A stretch of 64,000 nucleotides of DNA from Arcicella sp034519515 (GTDB lineage: Bacteria; Bacteroidota; Bacteroidia; Cytophagales; Spirosomataceae), in assembly GCA_034519515.1 (NCBI GenBank), contig JAXHOK010000033.1, forward strand, positions 1 through 64,000, given 5' to 3'. Both the position numbers and the translations under genes were made by a program. The notes under the pieces were generated by a model. The model made no database searches. It had not been told where the DNA came from and saw only the letters and a program-made list of their open reading frames with translations. Each line of letters opens with the position of its first letter. The stretch's first letter is position 1. Shown piece after piece: positions 24,280-33,230 of the stretch.

Positions 24280-25563
24280 ATGGCAGTAGATGTATTGTTA
24301 GGTTTACAGTGGGGCGATGAGGGAAAAGGTAAGATTGTGGATGTGTTAGCTCCTAAATATCAAGTAGTTGCACGTTTTCAGGGCGGTCCAAATGCGGGAC
24401 ATACGCTTGAATTTGATGGTTTCAAGCACGTTCTGCACCAAATTCCATCGGGGATTTTTCGTCAGGAAGTGCAAAATATTATTGGTAATGGTGTGGTGCT
24501 TGACCCCATTATTTTCAAGAAAGAAATTGATGGTTTAACCGAAAAATTTGGGATTAACGTACAGGCAAATTTAGAAATTTCCAAAAAGGCTTCCATTATT
24601 TTACCCACGCACCGCTTGTTGGATGCTGCCTACGAAAAAGCCAAAGGAGTTGATAAAATCGGCTCGACTTTGAAAGGAATTGGACCTACTTATACCGATA
24701 AAATTTCCCGTCAAGGCTTGCGAGTTGGGGATATGATTTCACCCAATTTTCAAGCAAAATATGATAAATTGGTAGGTATTCACAAAGGAATTTTGGATGT
24801 TTATCAATTTGAATATGATTTGACCGAAGCCGAAAAAGAATTCTTCGGAGCGGTTGAATTTATGAAACAATTTCATTTGGTTGATTCTGAATATACTGTT
24901 AATCAAGTACTTACGGATGGAAAAACTATCTTGGCAGAAGGAGCTCAGGGGTCTTTGTTAGATGTTGATTTTGGGTCATATCCTTTTGTAACGTCTTCCA
25001 ATACCATCACTGCGGGGGCTTGTACAGGCTTGGGCGTTGCACCCAAGAACATTGGCGAAGTTTACGGAATTTTCAAGGCTTACGCTACTCGTGTGGGTTC
25101 AGGACCGTTCCCGACAGAATTATTAGACGAAGTGGGTGAGCGTATGCGTGTGGAAGGGCGTGAGTTTGGTTCAACAACGGGTCGCCCCCGCCGTTGCGGT
25201 TGGATAGATTTACCCGCTTTGAAATACGCCATGATGATAAACGGTGTTACGCAATTAATCATGATGAAGGCAGATGTGTTGAACATTTTTGAAGAAATCC
25301 AAATCTGTACTGCCTATACGTTACCCGACGGAACTGTAACTGACCAAATCCCTTACGACATTACGGATGTTGTATTAACGCCTGTATATCAGACCCTTAA
25401 AGGTTGGAATTGTTCATTGGAAGGTTTCAGAAAGTTTGAAGAATTGCCTTCTGAATTATCAGAATATGTTGCTTTCTTGGAAGAGAAATTAGGCTTACCC
25501 ATCAACTTCGTTTCCACTGGTCCCGACCGTGATGAGTGTGTTTTGAGAGGGAATTTGGCGTAG
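24280..25563 (+). CDS. purA: Adenylosuccinate synthase
   Basis: The enzyme joins IMP and aspartate with GTP to give adenylosuccinate, the first committed step to AMP. The protein has 427 residues, normal for the family. The GTP loop GLQWGDEGKGKIVD is at 8-21 with the catalytic Asp at 13, and GGPNAGHTL carries the catalytic His at 41. Later motifs are GIGPTYTDK, ILAEGAQGSLLDVDFG, TITAGACTGLGVAP, GSTTGRPRRCGWID and STGPDRDE. It is intact and stands in its own transcription unit, with a GGAGG-type sequence upstream of the ATG. Confidence 0.97.
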   Translation: MAVDVLLGLQWGDEGKGKIVDVLAPKYQVVARFQGGPNAGHTLEFDGFKHVLHQIPSGIFRQEVQNIIGNGVVLDPIIFKKEIDGLTEKFGINVQANLEISKKASIILPTHRLLDAAYEKAKGVDKIGSTLKGIGPTYTDKISRQGLRVGDMISPNFQAKYDKLVGIHKGILDVYQFEYDLTEAEKEFFGAVEFMKQFHLVDSEYTVNQVLTDGKTILAEGAQGSLLDVDFGSYPFVTSSNTITAGACTGLGVAPKNIGEVYGIFKAYATRVGSGPFPTELLDEVGERMRVEGREFGSTTGRPRRCGWIDLPALKYAMMINGVTQLIMMKADVLNIFEEIQICTAYTLPDGTVTDQIPYDITDVVLTPVYQTLKGWNCSLEGFRKFEELPSELSEYVAFLEEKLGLPINFVSTGPDRDECVLRGNLA

Positions 25564-25620
25564 TTTCGATGCGGTCGGCGTTCCGATTCAGATAAAATTT
25601 GTAAAACTAAAAATATCATA

Positions 25621-25851
25621 ATGAGACTTCAAGTAATTCAAGATGGATATGGACAAAACACTGGTGTATTTGTACCTATAAATGATTGGAATACAATCAT
25701 TCAGAAACACGAAGACCTTAAAATCTTGGTAAATACTGAATCAAAACCAAAGAAAAAATCATCCTCTTTGGCAGGTTCGTTATCTTCTGAAACGGCTGAA
25801 AAAATGCAAAAATACGTCTCAGAAAGTAGAAAAGAATGGGAAAATAGATAG
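25621..25851 (+). CDS. Small antitoxin-like protein
   Basis: This 76-residue protein (MRLQVIQDGYGQNTGVFVPI, then a Lys/Ser-rich middle and SRKEWENR at the end) resembles the small antitoxins that precede PIN-domain toxins in Bacteroidota. The call rests mostly on the pieces of a PIN toxin that overlap its 3' end. The N-terminal part probably forms the DNA-binding or dimer domain and the C-terminal tail the toxin-binding part. The gene is intact. Confidence 0.55.
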   Translation: MRLQVIQDGYGQNTGVFVPINDWNTIIQKHEDLKILVNTESKPKKKSSSLAGSLSSETAEKMQKYVSESRKEWENR

Positions 25852-26018
25852 CATCATTGTTTCAAAAACTATTCACATTAGAAAAATCAAAAAAGTAGAT
25901 TTACCAGATGCTATTATTGCGGCACTGCATTAAGTTATGATTTGACTTTGATTATACGTAATGTTAATGATTTTGAAGAATTCCTAATTTACGAGTTGTA
26001 AACCCTCATGATTTGTAA
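25845..26018 (+). pseudogene. PIN-domain (VapC-like) toxin remnant
   Basis: Three frames in a row carry the last part of a PIN RNase: KTIHIRKIKKVDLPDAIIAA, then SYDLTLIIRNVNDFE, then PNLRVVNPHDL with a TAA at 26,016. The LPDAIIAA and TRN/IRN-x-x-DF motifs are typical of the C-terminal half of PIN toxins. The N-terminal half, with the first catalytic aspartates, is missing and two frameshifts are present, so no toxin can be made. Confidence 0.65.
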
Positions 26019-26035
26019 ATTATTCATACTTTATA

Positions 26036-26070
26036 AAAATGCTCAAATCCATCAATTTGAGCATTTTTTG
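26036..26070 (+). terminator. Intrinsic terminator
   Basis: AAATGCTCAAAT and ATTTGAGCATTT form a stem with a short loop, followed by a T-run. It ends the purA/antitoxin region and isolates the ABC transporter genes downstream. Confidence 0.75.
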
Positions 26071-26195
26071 TGAAAATTATCCGCTAAAATGCTACTAAAA
26101 TTCCTTCTTTCAAACCACTCAACAATTTTAAATTGGAAATATCAAAAACCTCCCTTAGCTTTCCAAAATAATAATTACCTTAAATTATTCACGGC

Positions 26196-26966
26196 ATGAG
26201 TGCAATCAAAATTACGAATCTGCAAAAAGTTTATGGAAGTTCTTTGGTTCTGAAAGGAATTGATTTGGAAGTCGATAAAGGCGAAATCATTGGCTACATC
26301 GGACCCAATGGAGCAGGCAAATCCACTACTATCAAAATCTTGATTGGAATGATTCCAGATTTTAGCGGAGACGTTGAAGTTTTGGGAAGAAATGTAAAAG
26401 ATAACCCTATGGAGGTCAAGCGGTTAATTGGCTACGTCCCTGAAAATGCTCTGCTCTATGAAACCCTTTCTCCGATGGAATATCTCAGATTTTTAGGCAG
26501 CTTATACCAATTAGAATCATCTCATATCGAAGAAAAAGCTACTGAGTTACTTCGCCTTTTCGCCCTCTACAATCAGCGAGACGACCGCATGACAACTTTC
26601 TCGAAGGGTATGAAACAGAAAGTTCTCTTGATTTCAGGAATGTTGCATAACCCCGAAGTGATTTTTCTGGACGAACCGCTGTCGGGCTTGGATGCCAATG
26701 CCGTTATTTTGGTCAAAGAGATTTTAGCACAATTGAAAAACGCTGGCAAAACTATTTTTTACAGCTCGCATATTATGGATGTGGTAGAGAAAATTTCTGA
26801 CAGAATAGTACTGATAAATCAAGGAATAATCATCGCCAACGGCACTTTTGAAGAATTGAAATCTCAGCGAGAATCAGGTTCATTGGAACAAATTTTCAAC
26901 CAACTTACGGGCAATAATGAACACGTGCATTTGGCGGAGGAGTTTATTCAGATTATGAAAAATTAA
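26196..26966 (+). CDS. ABC transporter ATP-binding protein
   Basis: This 256-residue ATPase has the Walker A motif GPNGAGKST (36-44), the signature region TTFSKGMKQKVLLISG near 137-152 with a variant SKGMKQK, and the Walker B motif VIFLDEPLSGLDANAV, with the switch His in YSSHIMDVVE. It is of the ABC-2 export type (drug, lipid or polysaccharide). The permease gene 112 bases downstream is its likely partner. Substrate unknown. Confidence 0.9.
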   Translation: MSAIKITNLQKVYGSSLVLKGIDLEVDKGEIIGYIGPNGAGKSTTIKILIGMIPDFSGDVEVLGRNVKDNPMEVKRLIGYVPENALLYETLSPMEYLRFLGSLYQLESSHIEEKATELLRLFALYNQRDDRMTTFSKGMKQKVLLISGMLHNPEVIFLDEPLSGLDANAVILVKEILAQLKNAGKTIFYSSHIMDVVEKISDRIVLINQGIIIANGTFEELKSQRESGSLEQIFNQLTGNNEHVHLAEEFIQIMKN

Positions 26967-26971
26967 TTTTA

Positions 26972-27059
26972 TGGCACACGGATTTTTAGAAATATTTAGT
27001 GCAAATATCAGATAGCAATAATTGTAAATCCGTGTCTAATCCGTGTCATCTGTGTGCCA
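26972..27059. repeat. Dispersed inverted repeat (ATCCGTGT type)
   Basis: TGGCACACGGATTT at the left and AATCCGTGT...TGTGTGCCA at the right form a long imperfect stem. It sits between the ABC ATPase and permease genes. A related element with CACAGATTT ends is at 28,759-28,853. Confidence 0.55.
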
Positions 27060-27078
27060 ATATATCCACATCGAAACC

Positions 27079-28749
27079 ATGATAAATTTTTACCAAAAAT
27101 TCCTCCGCCTCCTCCGTCCGCTATTCATTGGTTTGGGCGTGAATTTTGAACAATTGCGAGCCATCGTTGAAGTAAAATTGAAGATGGATAATCGTCGTAC
27201 ACGGTATAATCAGTCGGCAAAAAAGCAAAACGAATCCAATTCCTCCTTCTTTTGGACATTGTTGATTTATGCTGGTCTATCCAGTTTTTTGGCTATTTTT
27301 ATTTTCATGTCAGATTCCATCGTGGCAATTTATTCAATCTCCTTCGCCTACACCATGTTTATGTTGGCAATGACTTTGATTACTGATTTTTCAGCCGTCA
27401 TTCTTGATTCAAACGATAATGCCGTCCTACTCCCCCGCCCCATTGACGACCGTACTTTGTTAATTGCCCGTATTACGCATATACTCATGTATTTGCTTTC
27501 GATGCAGTTGGCTTTATCATTCGCCACTATGATTGCAACGGGCGTAAGATATGGCATCGGTACGGCTTTTATATTTCTGATAATCAGTACATTATCTTTA
27601 ATTCTAATCGTTTTCTTGACCAATATTTTGTACTTGGTTTTGATGAAATTTACCAGCGAAGAGAAACTCCGAAACGTCATTAATTCCTTCCAAATTGTCT
27701 TGACTTTTATCTTTATGGGCGGGTATCGTTTGGTAGGACAGATGATTAGCATGGAAACCATTATGAATAATTTGGCGGTGCAAACTCGTTGGTGGCATTT
27801 TCTGTTGCCCCCAATTTGGATGGGAAATACGATGGATGCCTTCATTAACCATCATTTTGGAACAACCCAAATCATCTTTATTTTACTGACCATTATGATG
27901 CCTTTTGTGGTAATGTATTTGGTAAGTAATGTTTTCTCGGGTATTTTTAATGAAAAAATTGCTGGAATGGACGTTGCCAAGAAAGAAGAAAAATTGCCTA
28001 ATGAGGTCAATAGAGAAGGTTTGGCAGAAAAATTATCAAAAATATTTACTGGAACACCTGCCGAAAAAGGAGCTTTTGAGTTTGTCTGGAAAATCACCGC
28101 CCGAGACCGTAAATTTAAACTTCGGGTTTATCCACTTTTGGGTTATATGCTCATTTATCCACTCTTCATTTTTGGTTCTTCCAAAGGCGGACTTTCTGAA
28201 AGAATTGACAGTATGCGAGAATCCGAATCGCTTTCGTTGATGATAATTTATTTTTGTTTTACTATCTTTCTTTCTATCCGAAATCAAATCGGTCAATCCG
28301 AAGATTTTAAGGCGGCTTGGATATTTAATCTCGCTCCTGTTGCCCAACCTGGCGAAATTTTGAGTGGTGCATACAGGGCAGTTTTAGTGAAGTTTATGTT
28401 ACCTACTTTTCTTTTTTTAGGAATAATTATTTCACTAATTTGGAACATACAATTGTTAGATGACTTGGTTTTTGGAGGATTAGCCATCATTAATCTTAGT
28501 CTGTTGAATGCCATCGGGGGAACAAATAAATTGCCATTTTCAGTAGAAATTACGAATAAAGGTGGCGGAACATTTGCTCGGAATTTATTATTTTTTATAG
28601 TATCGGGCGTTGTTGGTTTGGTTCATTATTTCTTGATGCAAGTGCCTTATGTTATCCTTGTATTCAGCATTTTGCAGTTGGGATTATCATGGTTTCTGTT
28701 AAAGGAATACCGCAAATTGGGCTGGGAGAAGGTTTTTATGGAAAAATAG
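27079..28749 (+). CDS. ABC-2 type exporter membrane protein
   Basis: This is a 556-residue membrane protein from the ATG at 27,079. An upstream in-frame GTG lies inside the inverted repeat and is less likely. It has about 12 hydrophobic segments in two groups (roughly residues 60-310 and 360-550), separated by a charged stretch with VAKKEEKLPNEVNREGLAEK. It has no ATPase motif. Gene order with the ATP-binding protein upstream suggests one exporter. No substrate can be told from sequence. Confidence 0.75.
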   Translation: MINFYQKFLRLLRPLFIGLGVNFEQLRAIVEVKLKMDNRRTRYNQSAKKQNESNSSFFWTLLIYAGLSSFLAIFIFMSDSIVAIYSISFAYTMFMLAMTLITDFSAVILDSNDNAVLLPRPIDDRTLLIARITHILMYLLSMQLALSFATMIATGVRYGIGTAFIFLIISTLSLILIVFLTNILYLVLMKFTSEEKLRNVINSFQIVLTFIFMGGYRLVGQMISMETIMNNLAVQTRWWHFLLPPIWMGNTMDAFINHHFGTTQIIFILLTIMMPFVVMYLVSNVFSGIFNEKIAGMDVAKKEEKLPNEVNREGLAEKLSKIFTGTPAEKGAFEFVWKITARDRKFKLRVYPLLGYMLIYPLFIFGSSKGGLSERIDSMRESESLSLMIIYFCFTIFLSIRNQIGQSEDFKAAWIFNLAPVAQPGEILSGAYRAVLVKFMLPTFLFLGIIISLIWNIQLLDDLVFGGLAIINLSLLNAIGGTNKLPFSVEITNKGGGTFARNLLFFIVSGVVGLVHYFLMQVPYVILVFSILQLGLSWFLLKEYRKLGWEKVFMEK

Positions 28750-28758
28750 CGTGATTTT

Positions 28759-28853
28759 TTTAGACCACAGATTTGACTGATTATACGGATTTGCACAGAT
28801 AAAATTAAAAAATTCGTGAAAATCTGTACAATCCGTAAAATCTATGGTCTAAA
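28759..28853. repeat. Dispersed inverted repeat (CACAGATTT type)
   Basis: TTTAGACCACAGATTT (28,759-28,774) pairs with AAATCTATGGTCTAAA (28,838-28,853) with one mismatch, and an inner CGGATT...ACAGAT / ATCTGT...AATCCG pairing extends the stem. It lies between two convergent genes and may also end transcription. Confidence 0.6.
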
Positions 28854-28864
28854 TTTTATTCTTT

Positions 28865-29452
28865 CTAAAACCTAATATTCAAACCAATCTGATTCCCCGT
28901 AAATGTAAGATTTTCAAAAATAACTCGTCCTTTTTTCAGATGTGAACGATGCACGCCGTACATAATTCCATCGAATAATAATAGAAAACCACCTTGCAAG
29001 ATTACTGATTGTCCAAAGCCTTTCAATTGGTCTTGGTCGGAGGTTGAGTTCTTACTTTTTTCTAATAAATAAACTCCGCCCATCACATAAGCAACGTCTA
29101 AACCCGTGTTGAGCAAGAATACTTTTTCAGTACCACTTTGTTCTTCCAAGGTTTGAAAAGCACTCATACTTGCCTGATTTTTAGACTTTTGTAAAAGCCC
29201 CAAACCCGCCAAAGCTCCGTTTACCACGTTCCAATAAATATTCATTTGGTAAAAAGCCTTTTCACTTCCCGAGGCATTGGAAAGTAAAATCCCATTTGTA
29301 ATCAAGTTTGCACCCGCCCATGAACCCAAAACAGTCATACCTTGTCGGTTCAAATCAAGGCGTTCCTGATTGAAATTAGGAAGTGTTAAATTTTGCGAGA
29401 AAATATTGGTCGAAAATGACAAAAGGAGAAACAGAAATAATAGATTTTTCAT
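28865..29452 (-). CDS. Membrane-associated protein of unknown function
   Basis: This 195-residue protein has a signal peptide (SFSTNIFSQ) and then three or four moderately hydrophobic segments (GMTVLGSWAGANLITNGILL, NIYWNVVNGALAGLGLL, NTGLDVAYVMGGVYLLE, SVILQGGFLLLFDGIMYG). The end LTFTGNQIGLNIRF looks like a beta strand with a C-terminal aromatic. No known family can be named with confidence. The gene is intact and alone. Confidence 0.6.
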   Translation of the reverse strand: MKNLLFLFLLLSFSTNIFSQNLTLPNFNQERLDLNRQGMTVLGSWAGANLITNGILLSNASGSEKAFYQMNIYWNVVNGALAGLGLLQKSKNQASMSAFQTLEEQSGTEKVFLLNTGLDVAYVMGGVYLLEKSKNSTSDQDQLKGFGQSVILQGGFLLLFDGIMYGVHRSHLKKGRVIFENLTFTGNQIGLNIRF

Positions 29453-29605
29453 GTTGATAAAGTTTGTTATGTTTAAGTAATAAACGCAGTAGATTGATTA
29501 AATGTTAGATTGGTACAACTTTTCAGAATACAAATACTTCAACAACAATTGATAATGATAATTTTCCAATCTCTAATATTTTCTAATATTTACCCAAAAA
29601 CTGAT

Positions 29606-29613
29606 TACTTTTG
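29606..29613 (+). promoter_or_regulatory. Candidate -7 box of fabI
   Basis: TACTTTTG matches the Bacteroidota -7 consensus TAnnTTTG, 91 bases before the fabI start. No clear TTTG is seen at the -33 spacing. Confidence 0.4.
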
Positions 29614-29704
29614 TATCACAATTTCAAATAGAGTCAATCAGAATAAATGGGTTTATAAGTTATGGGCTTTTCCGCTCATAACTTATGACTAATAACTAAA
29701 AACT

Positions 29705-30514
29705 ATGTCATACGGTCTTTTAAAAGGAAAGAGAGGAATCATCTCAGGGGCATTAGACTCCAATTCAATTGCTTGGAAAGTGGCTCAACGTGCCAAAGAA
29801 GAAGGAGCAATTTTTACGCTAACCAATGCCCCACTTGCCATGCGAATGGGCGAAATCAATAAATTAGCGGAAGAATGTGAAGCCAAAATCATCCCTGCCG
29901 ATGCCACATCAGTTGAAGATTTGGAAAAACTCTACGCAGGCTCGATGGAACATTTAGGGGGGAAAATCGACTTCGTGTTGCACTCAATCGGCATGAGTAC
30001 AAACATCCGTAAAAACCGCACTTACGACGATTTGAACTACGAATGGTTCATGAAATCGTTGGATGTTTCGGCACTTTCGTTTCATAAAATGTTGCAAGTG
30101 GCGGATAAAATGAACGCCATCAATGACTGCGGTTCGGTGGTGGCTTTGTCATACATTGCTGCCCAACGTTCATTTCCTGATTATACGGATATGGCACAGG
30201 CAAAGGCGATGTTGGAATCAATTGCTCGTTCGTATGGAGCAGTTTATGGCAAGAAAAATGGCACGAGAGTAAACACCGTTTCGCAGTCGCCCACCAAGAC
30301 AACCGCAGGTACAGGCATCGCAGGATTTAATGCTTTTTATGAATATGCCAACGAAATGTCACCTTTGGGAAATGCCACGGCAGAAGAATGTGCAGATTAT
30401 GTAATTACTTTATTTTCAGATTTAACCAAGAAAGTAACGATGCAAAACCTTTTTCACGATGGCGGATTTAATTGTGTAGGTATTTCGGAGGGAATTGTGA
30501 ATCGGATGGGATAA
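29705..30514 (+). CDS. fabI: Enoyl-[acyl-carrier-protein] reductase (NADH)
   Basis: The enzyme carries out the last reduction step of each cycle of fatty-acid elongation. The protein has 269 residues. The N-terminal dinucleotide region reads LLKGKRGIISGALDSNSIAW, the FabI form of the glycine motif. The catalytic pair is Tyr160 and Lys167 in DYTDMAQAKAMLESIARSYG, the Y-x6-K spacing of FabI. HSIGMS and NTVSQSPTKTTAGTGI are also typical. The gene is intact, followed by a strong terminator. Confidence 0.95.
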   Translation: MSYGLLKGKRGIISGALDSNSIAWKVAQRAKEEGAIFTLTNAPLAMRMGEINKLAEECEAKIIPADATSVEDLEKLYAGSMEHLGGKIDFVLHSIGMSTNIRKNRTYDDLNYEWFMKSLDVSALSFHKMLQVADKMNAINDCGSVVALSYIAAQRSFPDYTDMAQAKAMLESIARSYGAVYGKKNGTRVNTVSQSPTKTTAGTGIAGFNAFYEYANEMSPLGNATAEECADYVITLFSDLTKKVTMQNLFHDGGFNCVGISEGIVNRMG

Positions 30515-30536
30515 GGTTTTAGGGTAACGATATTGT

Positions 30537-30571
30537 AAAATGACAGCCTACCAAAAGGCTGTCATTTTATC
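30537..30571 (+). terminator. Intrinsic terminator after fabI
   Basis: AAAATGACAGCCT and AGGCTGTCATTTT form a 13-bp stem with a short loop, then TATCTTT. It begins 23 bases after the fabI stop codon. Confidence 0.85.
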
Positions 30572-30581
30572 TTTAATTAAA

Positions 30582-30749
30582 CTTAGGAATGGGTAAATAG
30601 TAACTTGTAATGGTTTAGGTGAATTACTTTTTTGATAGTTAGGGGGTATTTTAAGGCGAATAGCACTGCTCTTTAACGAAAAATGGCTCTTAAATATCAG
30701 TAAAAGAATCATATAAACCGTTACAAGTTGTTGTTTACCCATTCCTAAG
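30582..30749. mobile_element. MITE-like element with 29-bp terminal inverted repeats
   Basis: The left end CTTAGGAATGGGTAAATAG and following TAACTTGTAA match the right end (TTACAAGTT, TTTACCCATTCCTAAG) in inverse order with few mismatches. The element is 168 bases, has no gene, and is AT-rich inside. It fits a non-autonomous transposable element; the parent transposase is not in this window. Confidence 0.6.
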
Positions 30750-30979
30750 TGCTTAGGATAATGAAGTAACAGGGAAGAAATAAATTTTAAGCAATCAGGT
30801 GTGAGCGTTGAGGGATGCGCTATGAATCAGCATCATACTTTTACTTATAGCTCATTGCTCATTACTCAATACTTTTAGCTTTTTTCAAATCTTTGGAACA
30901 TTTTTTGCTTATAATAAGCACAATCGTTATTTTCGTATAAAAATAAACGATTGTTAATCAAGTATTTAATCACTAACTT

Positions 30980-31315
30980 ATGAGCAAAAAATCCAAAGAT
31001 TATCATTTTTTCAACGGTTTAGGTAACATTAGCTTTATCAATCGTTCTTCTTTTTCCTCTTTCTCTAAGAGAATTAATGTTCTGTTTTTGCTTTTTTTTT
31101 CAAGTTTACTCTTAAATATTGAAGCAAAAAATATTCAGCAAATCCCAGCTTCAAAGCTCAAAGTGGTTGTGGCAAATGGTCCTAAGTCTGATAAAAATAA
31201 GGCAAAGGCAAAAAGGGTAAAAACAAAAATTAAGAAAGCAAAGGCTGTTCCAAAAGACACTATTTCCGAGATTGACCCAACAAATGCAGGCTCACCACTT
31301 TATAATAAAAACTAA
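30980..31315 (+). CDS. Small Lys-rich exported protein, unknown
   Basis: This is a 111-residue protein. A long basic N-terminus precedes one hydrophobic segment (VLFLLFFSSLLLNIEAK, near 33-50), so it is either anchored in the inner membrane or exported. The remainder is strongly basic (KSDKNKAKAKRVKTKIKKAK) and ends in DPTNAGSPLYNKN. No family recognised. It lies 84 bases before the TPR/Ppx-like gene and may be transcribed with it. Confidence 0.5.
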   Translation: MSKKSKDYHFFNGLGNISFINRSSFSSFSKRINVLFLLFFSSLLLNIEAKNIQQIPASKLKVVVANGPKSDKNKAKAKRVKTKIKKAKAVPKDTISEIDPTNAGSPLYNKN

Positions 31316-31399
31316 ATTCAAAAAATCCTTAGTAATGATTAACGAGTTATTACTCTAAAATCACAAATCACTCATTCACAAATTATTTATTAACCCATC

Positions 31400-32812
31400 A
31401 TGAAAAAAATATTCCTTAGCCTCATTTTAGGTGTCTTTGTATTTGCCACAGGTTTTGCCCAGACCGCAGATCTCAATTCAGCCCTTAGATTTATCAAAGC
31501 GGGAAATACTTTACGAGAAGTAAAACAGTATGACCAGTCAGAAGAATACCTGAACAAAGCCTTGAATATTGTCAGAAATAAAGATAGATATTGGGAAGCC
31601 GCCACCTACGAAAATTTGGGTTTCCTTTATCGTGATCAAGAAAATATTTTGGAAGCCTCACGCAATTTTGCCAAAGCCATTGAGATTTATAATAGCTTGA
31701 AAATGTCAATAAGTGAAAAAGCTCTCACCCAATTAATGAGCGGTCTGAAAGATACCGAAGAACTCTTTGCGGGTATTGATATTGGTTCAAAAGGGGTAAA
31801 ATTAAGCATCATTGGTGTATCGGTCTCAGCCAAAAAAGGTTTGACTTATAATCTCAGAAAGAGTATGTCAATCAACACCGAACCCAGTGCTTTGTCGGCA
31901 GCCGCCATCAGAGAAACTGCCCAAGCCGTTAAAGATTTGATGGACACCGCAACTGTGAGAAACTCCGTAATTTCTGACCGTCTTTTTGTGGTAATGAGTA
32001 GTGGTTTGAAGCAAGCCATGGACAAAGCCACAGGGAAAGAAGCTGAAATGGTTGCTGCTGTAAGAGAAGCCATAAAAAATCCAAGCCAGAAAATTGATGT
32101 TATTTCGTTTGAAGACGAAGCAAAATATGGTGCATTGGCGATGATTGTCCCCGAATTGCACTTATCGTCTTCAATCATGGATATTGGCGGAGGTAACGTG
32201 AAAGGCGGATATTTATTGAATCGTTCAAAATTTGAAGCCGTGAATTTTCCCTATGGAACAAAAGCTTTTGGAAAAATCGTAAAAACGAAATATCCAGATG
32301 CTGACATCAAAGGTTATATTGCAGGCGTAGATGCTGAGATTGCCCCCGTGCGTGAGGAAATGGCGATAGAAATGAATCGCAGAGTAGGCTTAAAAAACCG
32401 CAAAAATGTGTATCTCTTGGGTGGAATTGCTTTTGTGATGAATACACTTTTGCATCCAGAACGTGCCGCCATCATTGGTCGCCCTGTGGAAGTGAGTTTG
32501 GAAGATGTTAAGAAATTCCGTCAAATGGCGGTATCAAATTATGAAGAACTGATTTCGCCAGACTTAGGTACAATTTCTGACCCCATCGTGAAGCAAATTG
32601 CCGAAGAAGACATCAAGATTATTACTACTAAATTATACAATAACCAAGACATCATTGCGGGAGCAACCATCTTGGAAACCATTATGAAAGAATACGCCCG
32701 TGATGGCGTTCAGAAGCGTTTTTACTTCATCAAAGGCGGTGATGTTGCCTGGATTTCAGGTTATGTTTTCAAACTGATTTCTAATGATTATGCGGTGAAG
32801 AAAGAGTTGTAG
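31400..32812 (+). CDS. Exported TPR protein with Ppx/GppA-like ASKHA domain
   Basis: This 470-residue protein begins with a signal peptide (LGVFVFATGFAQ). Residues about 22-115 hold two or three TPR-like helices (YDQSEEYLNKALNIVRNKDR, YENLGFLYRDQENILEASRN). The rest is an actin-like ATPase/phosphatase fold related to exopolyphosphatase: LFAGIDIGSKGVKLSIIGVS (phosphate 1 loop), SSSIMDIGGGNVKGGYL (phosphate 2 loop) and NVYLLGGIAFVMN (adenosine-like loop). Such folds normally work in the cytoplasm, so a signal peptide on one is unusual. The reaction is unknown. Confidence 0.7.
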   Translation: MKKIFLSLILGVFVFATGFAQTADLNSALRFIKAGNTLREVKQYDQSEEYLNKALNIVRNKDRYWEAATYENLGFLYRDQENILEASRNFAKAIEIYNSLKMSISEKALTQLMSGLKDTEELFAGIDIGSKGVKLSIIGVSVSAKKGLTYNLRKSMSINTEPSALSAAAIRETAQAVKDLMDTATVRNSVISDRLFVVMSSGLKQAMDKATGKEAEMVAAVREAIKNPSQKIDVISFEDEAKYGALAMIVPELHLSSSIMDIGGGNVKGGYLLNRSKFEAVNFPYGTKAFGKIVKTKYPDADIKGYIAGVDAEIAPVREEMAIEMNRRVGLKNRKNVYLLGGIAFVMNTLLHPERAAIIGRPVEVSLEDVKKFRQMAVSNYEELISPDLGTISDPIVKQIAEEDIKIITTKLYNNQDIIAGATILETIMKEYARDGVQKRFYFIKGGDVAWISGYVFKLISNDYAVKKEL

Positions 32813-32832
32813 AATGATAGTTGCAAGAAATA

Positions 32833-32869
32833 AAAAGCCTTCTCAACGCAAGTTGGGAAGGCTTTTTTT
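32833..32869 (+). terminator. Intrinsic terminator
   Basis: AAAAGCCTTC and GAAGGCTTTT pair around a loop containing TCAACGCAAGTTGG, followed by a T-run. It ends the TPR/Ppx-like gene's transcript. Confidence 0.85.
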
Positions 32870-33058
32870 AATAAATCCAGCCGAAAGAAACTTTATCGTA
32901 TTCTTCTGATTGTTTGCCGATTGAGTTTGTCTTCACTTTGTTTAATCGAATCTCGCCAAGTATTTCGATTAAAAATCGCTCCGTTGTTTTTCATATTTTT
33001 GTTTCAAAATTACTACTTTAACAAAAACTGAGAATGAACGAATCGTTATCAAATTGTA

Positions 33059-33222
33059 GGAGCTGTTTAAACTTTTCGTTTTGATTGGAAATTGAATTCA
33101 TTTTTAATCTGATAGATTGAAATTTGCGAATAATAGCATCGCTATTGTGAGTAAATTTTAGACTATCAGGTTAGAGATGAAACTATTTTACAACGAAAGG
33201 AATAAGTTTAAACAGCTTCGTA
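33059..33222. mobile_element. MITE-like element with GAGCTGTTTAAACTT ends
   Basis: GGAGCTGTTTAAACTT at the left matches AAGTTTAAACAGCTTC at the right in inverse order. Inside is a second long imperfect hairpin: CTGATAGATTGAAATTTGCG pairs with TAAATTTTAGACTATCAG around GCATCGC. It is about 164 bases and carries no gene. The rest of the 32,870-33,230 gap shows nothing else. Confidence 0.55.
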
Positions 33223-33230
33223 AATAAAAT

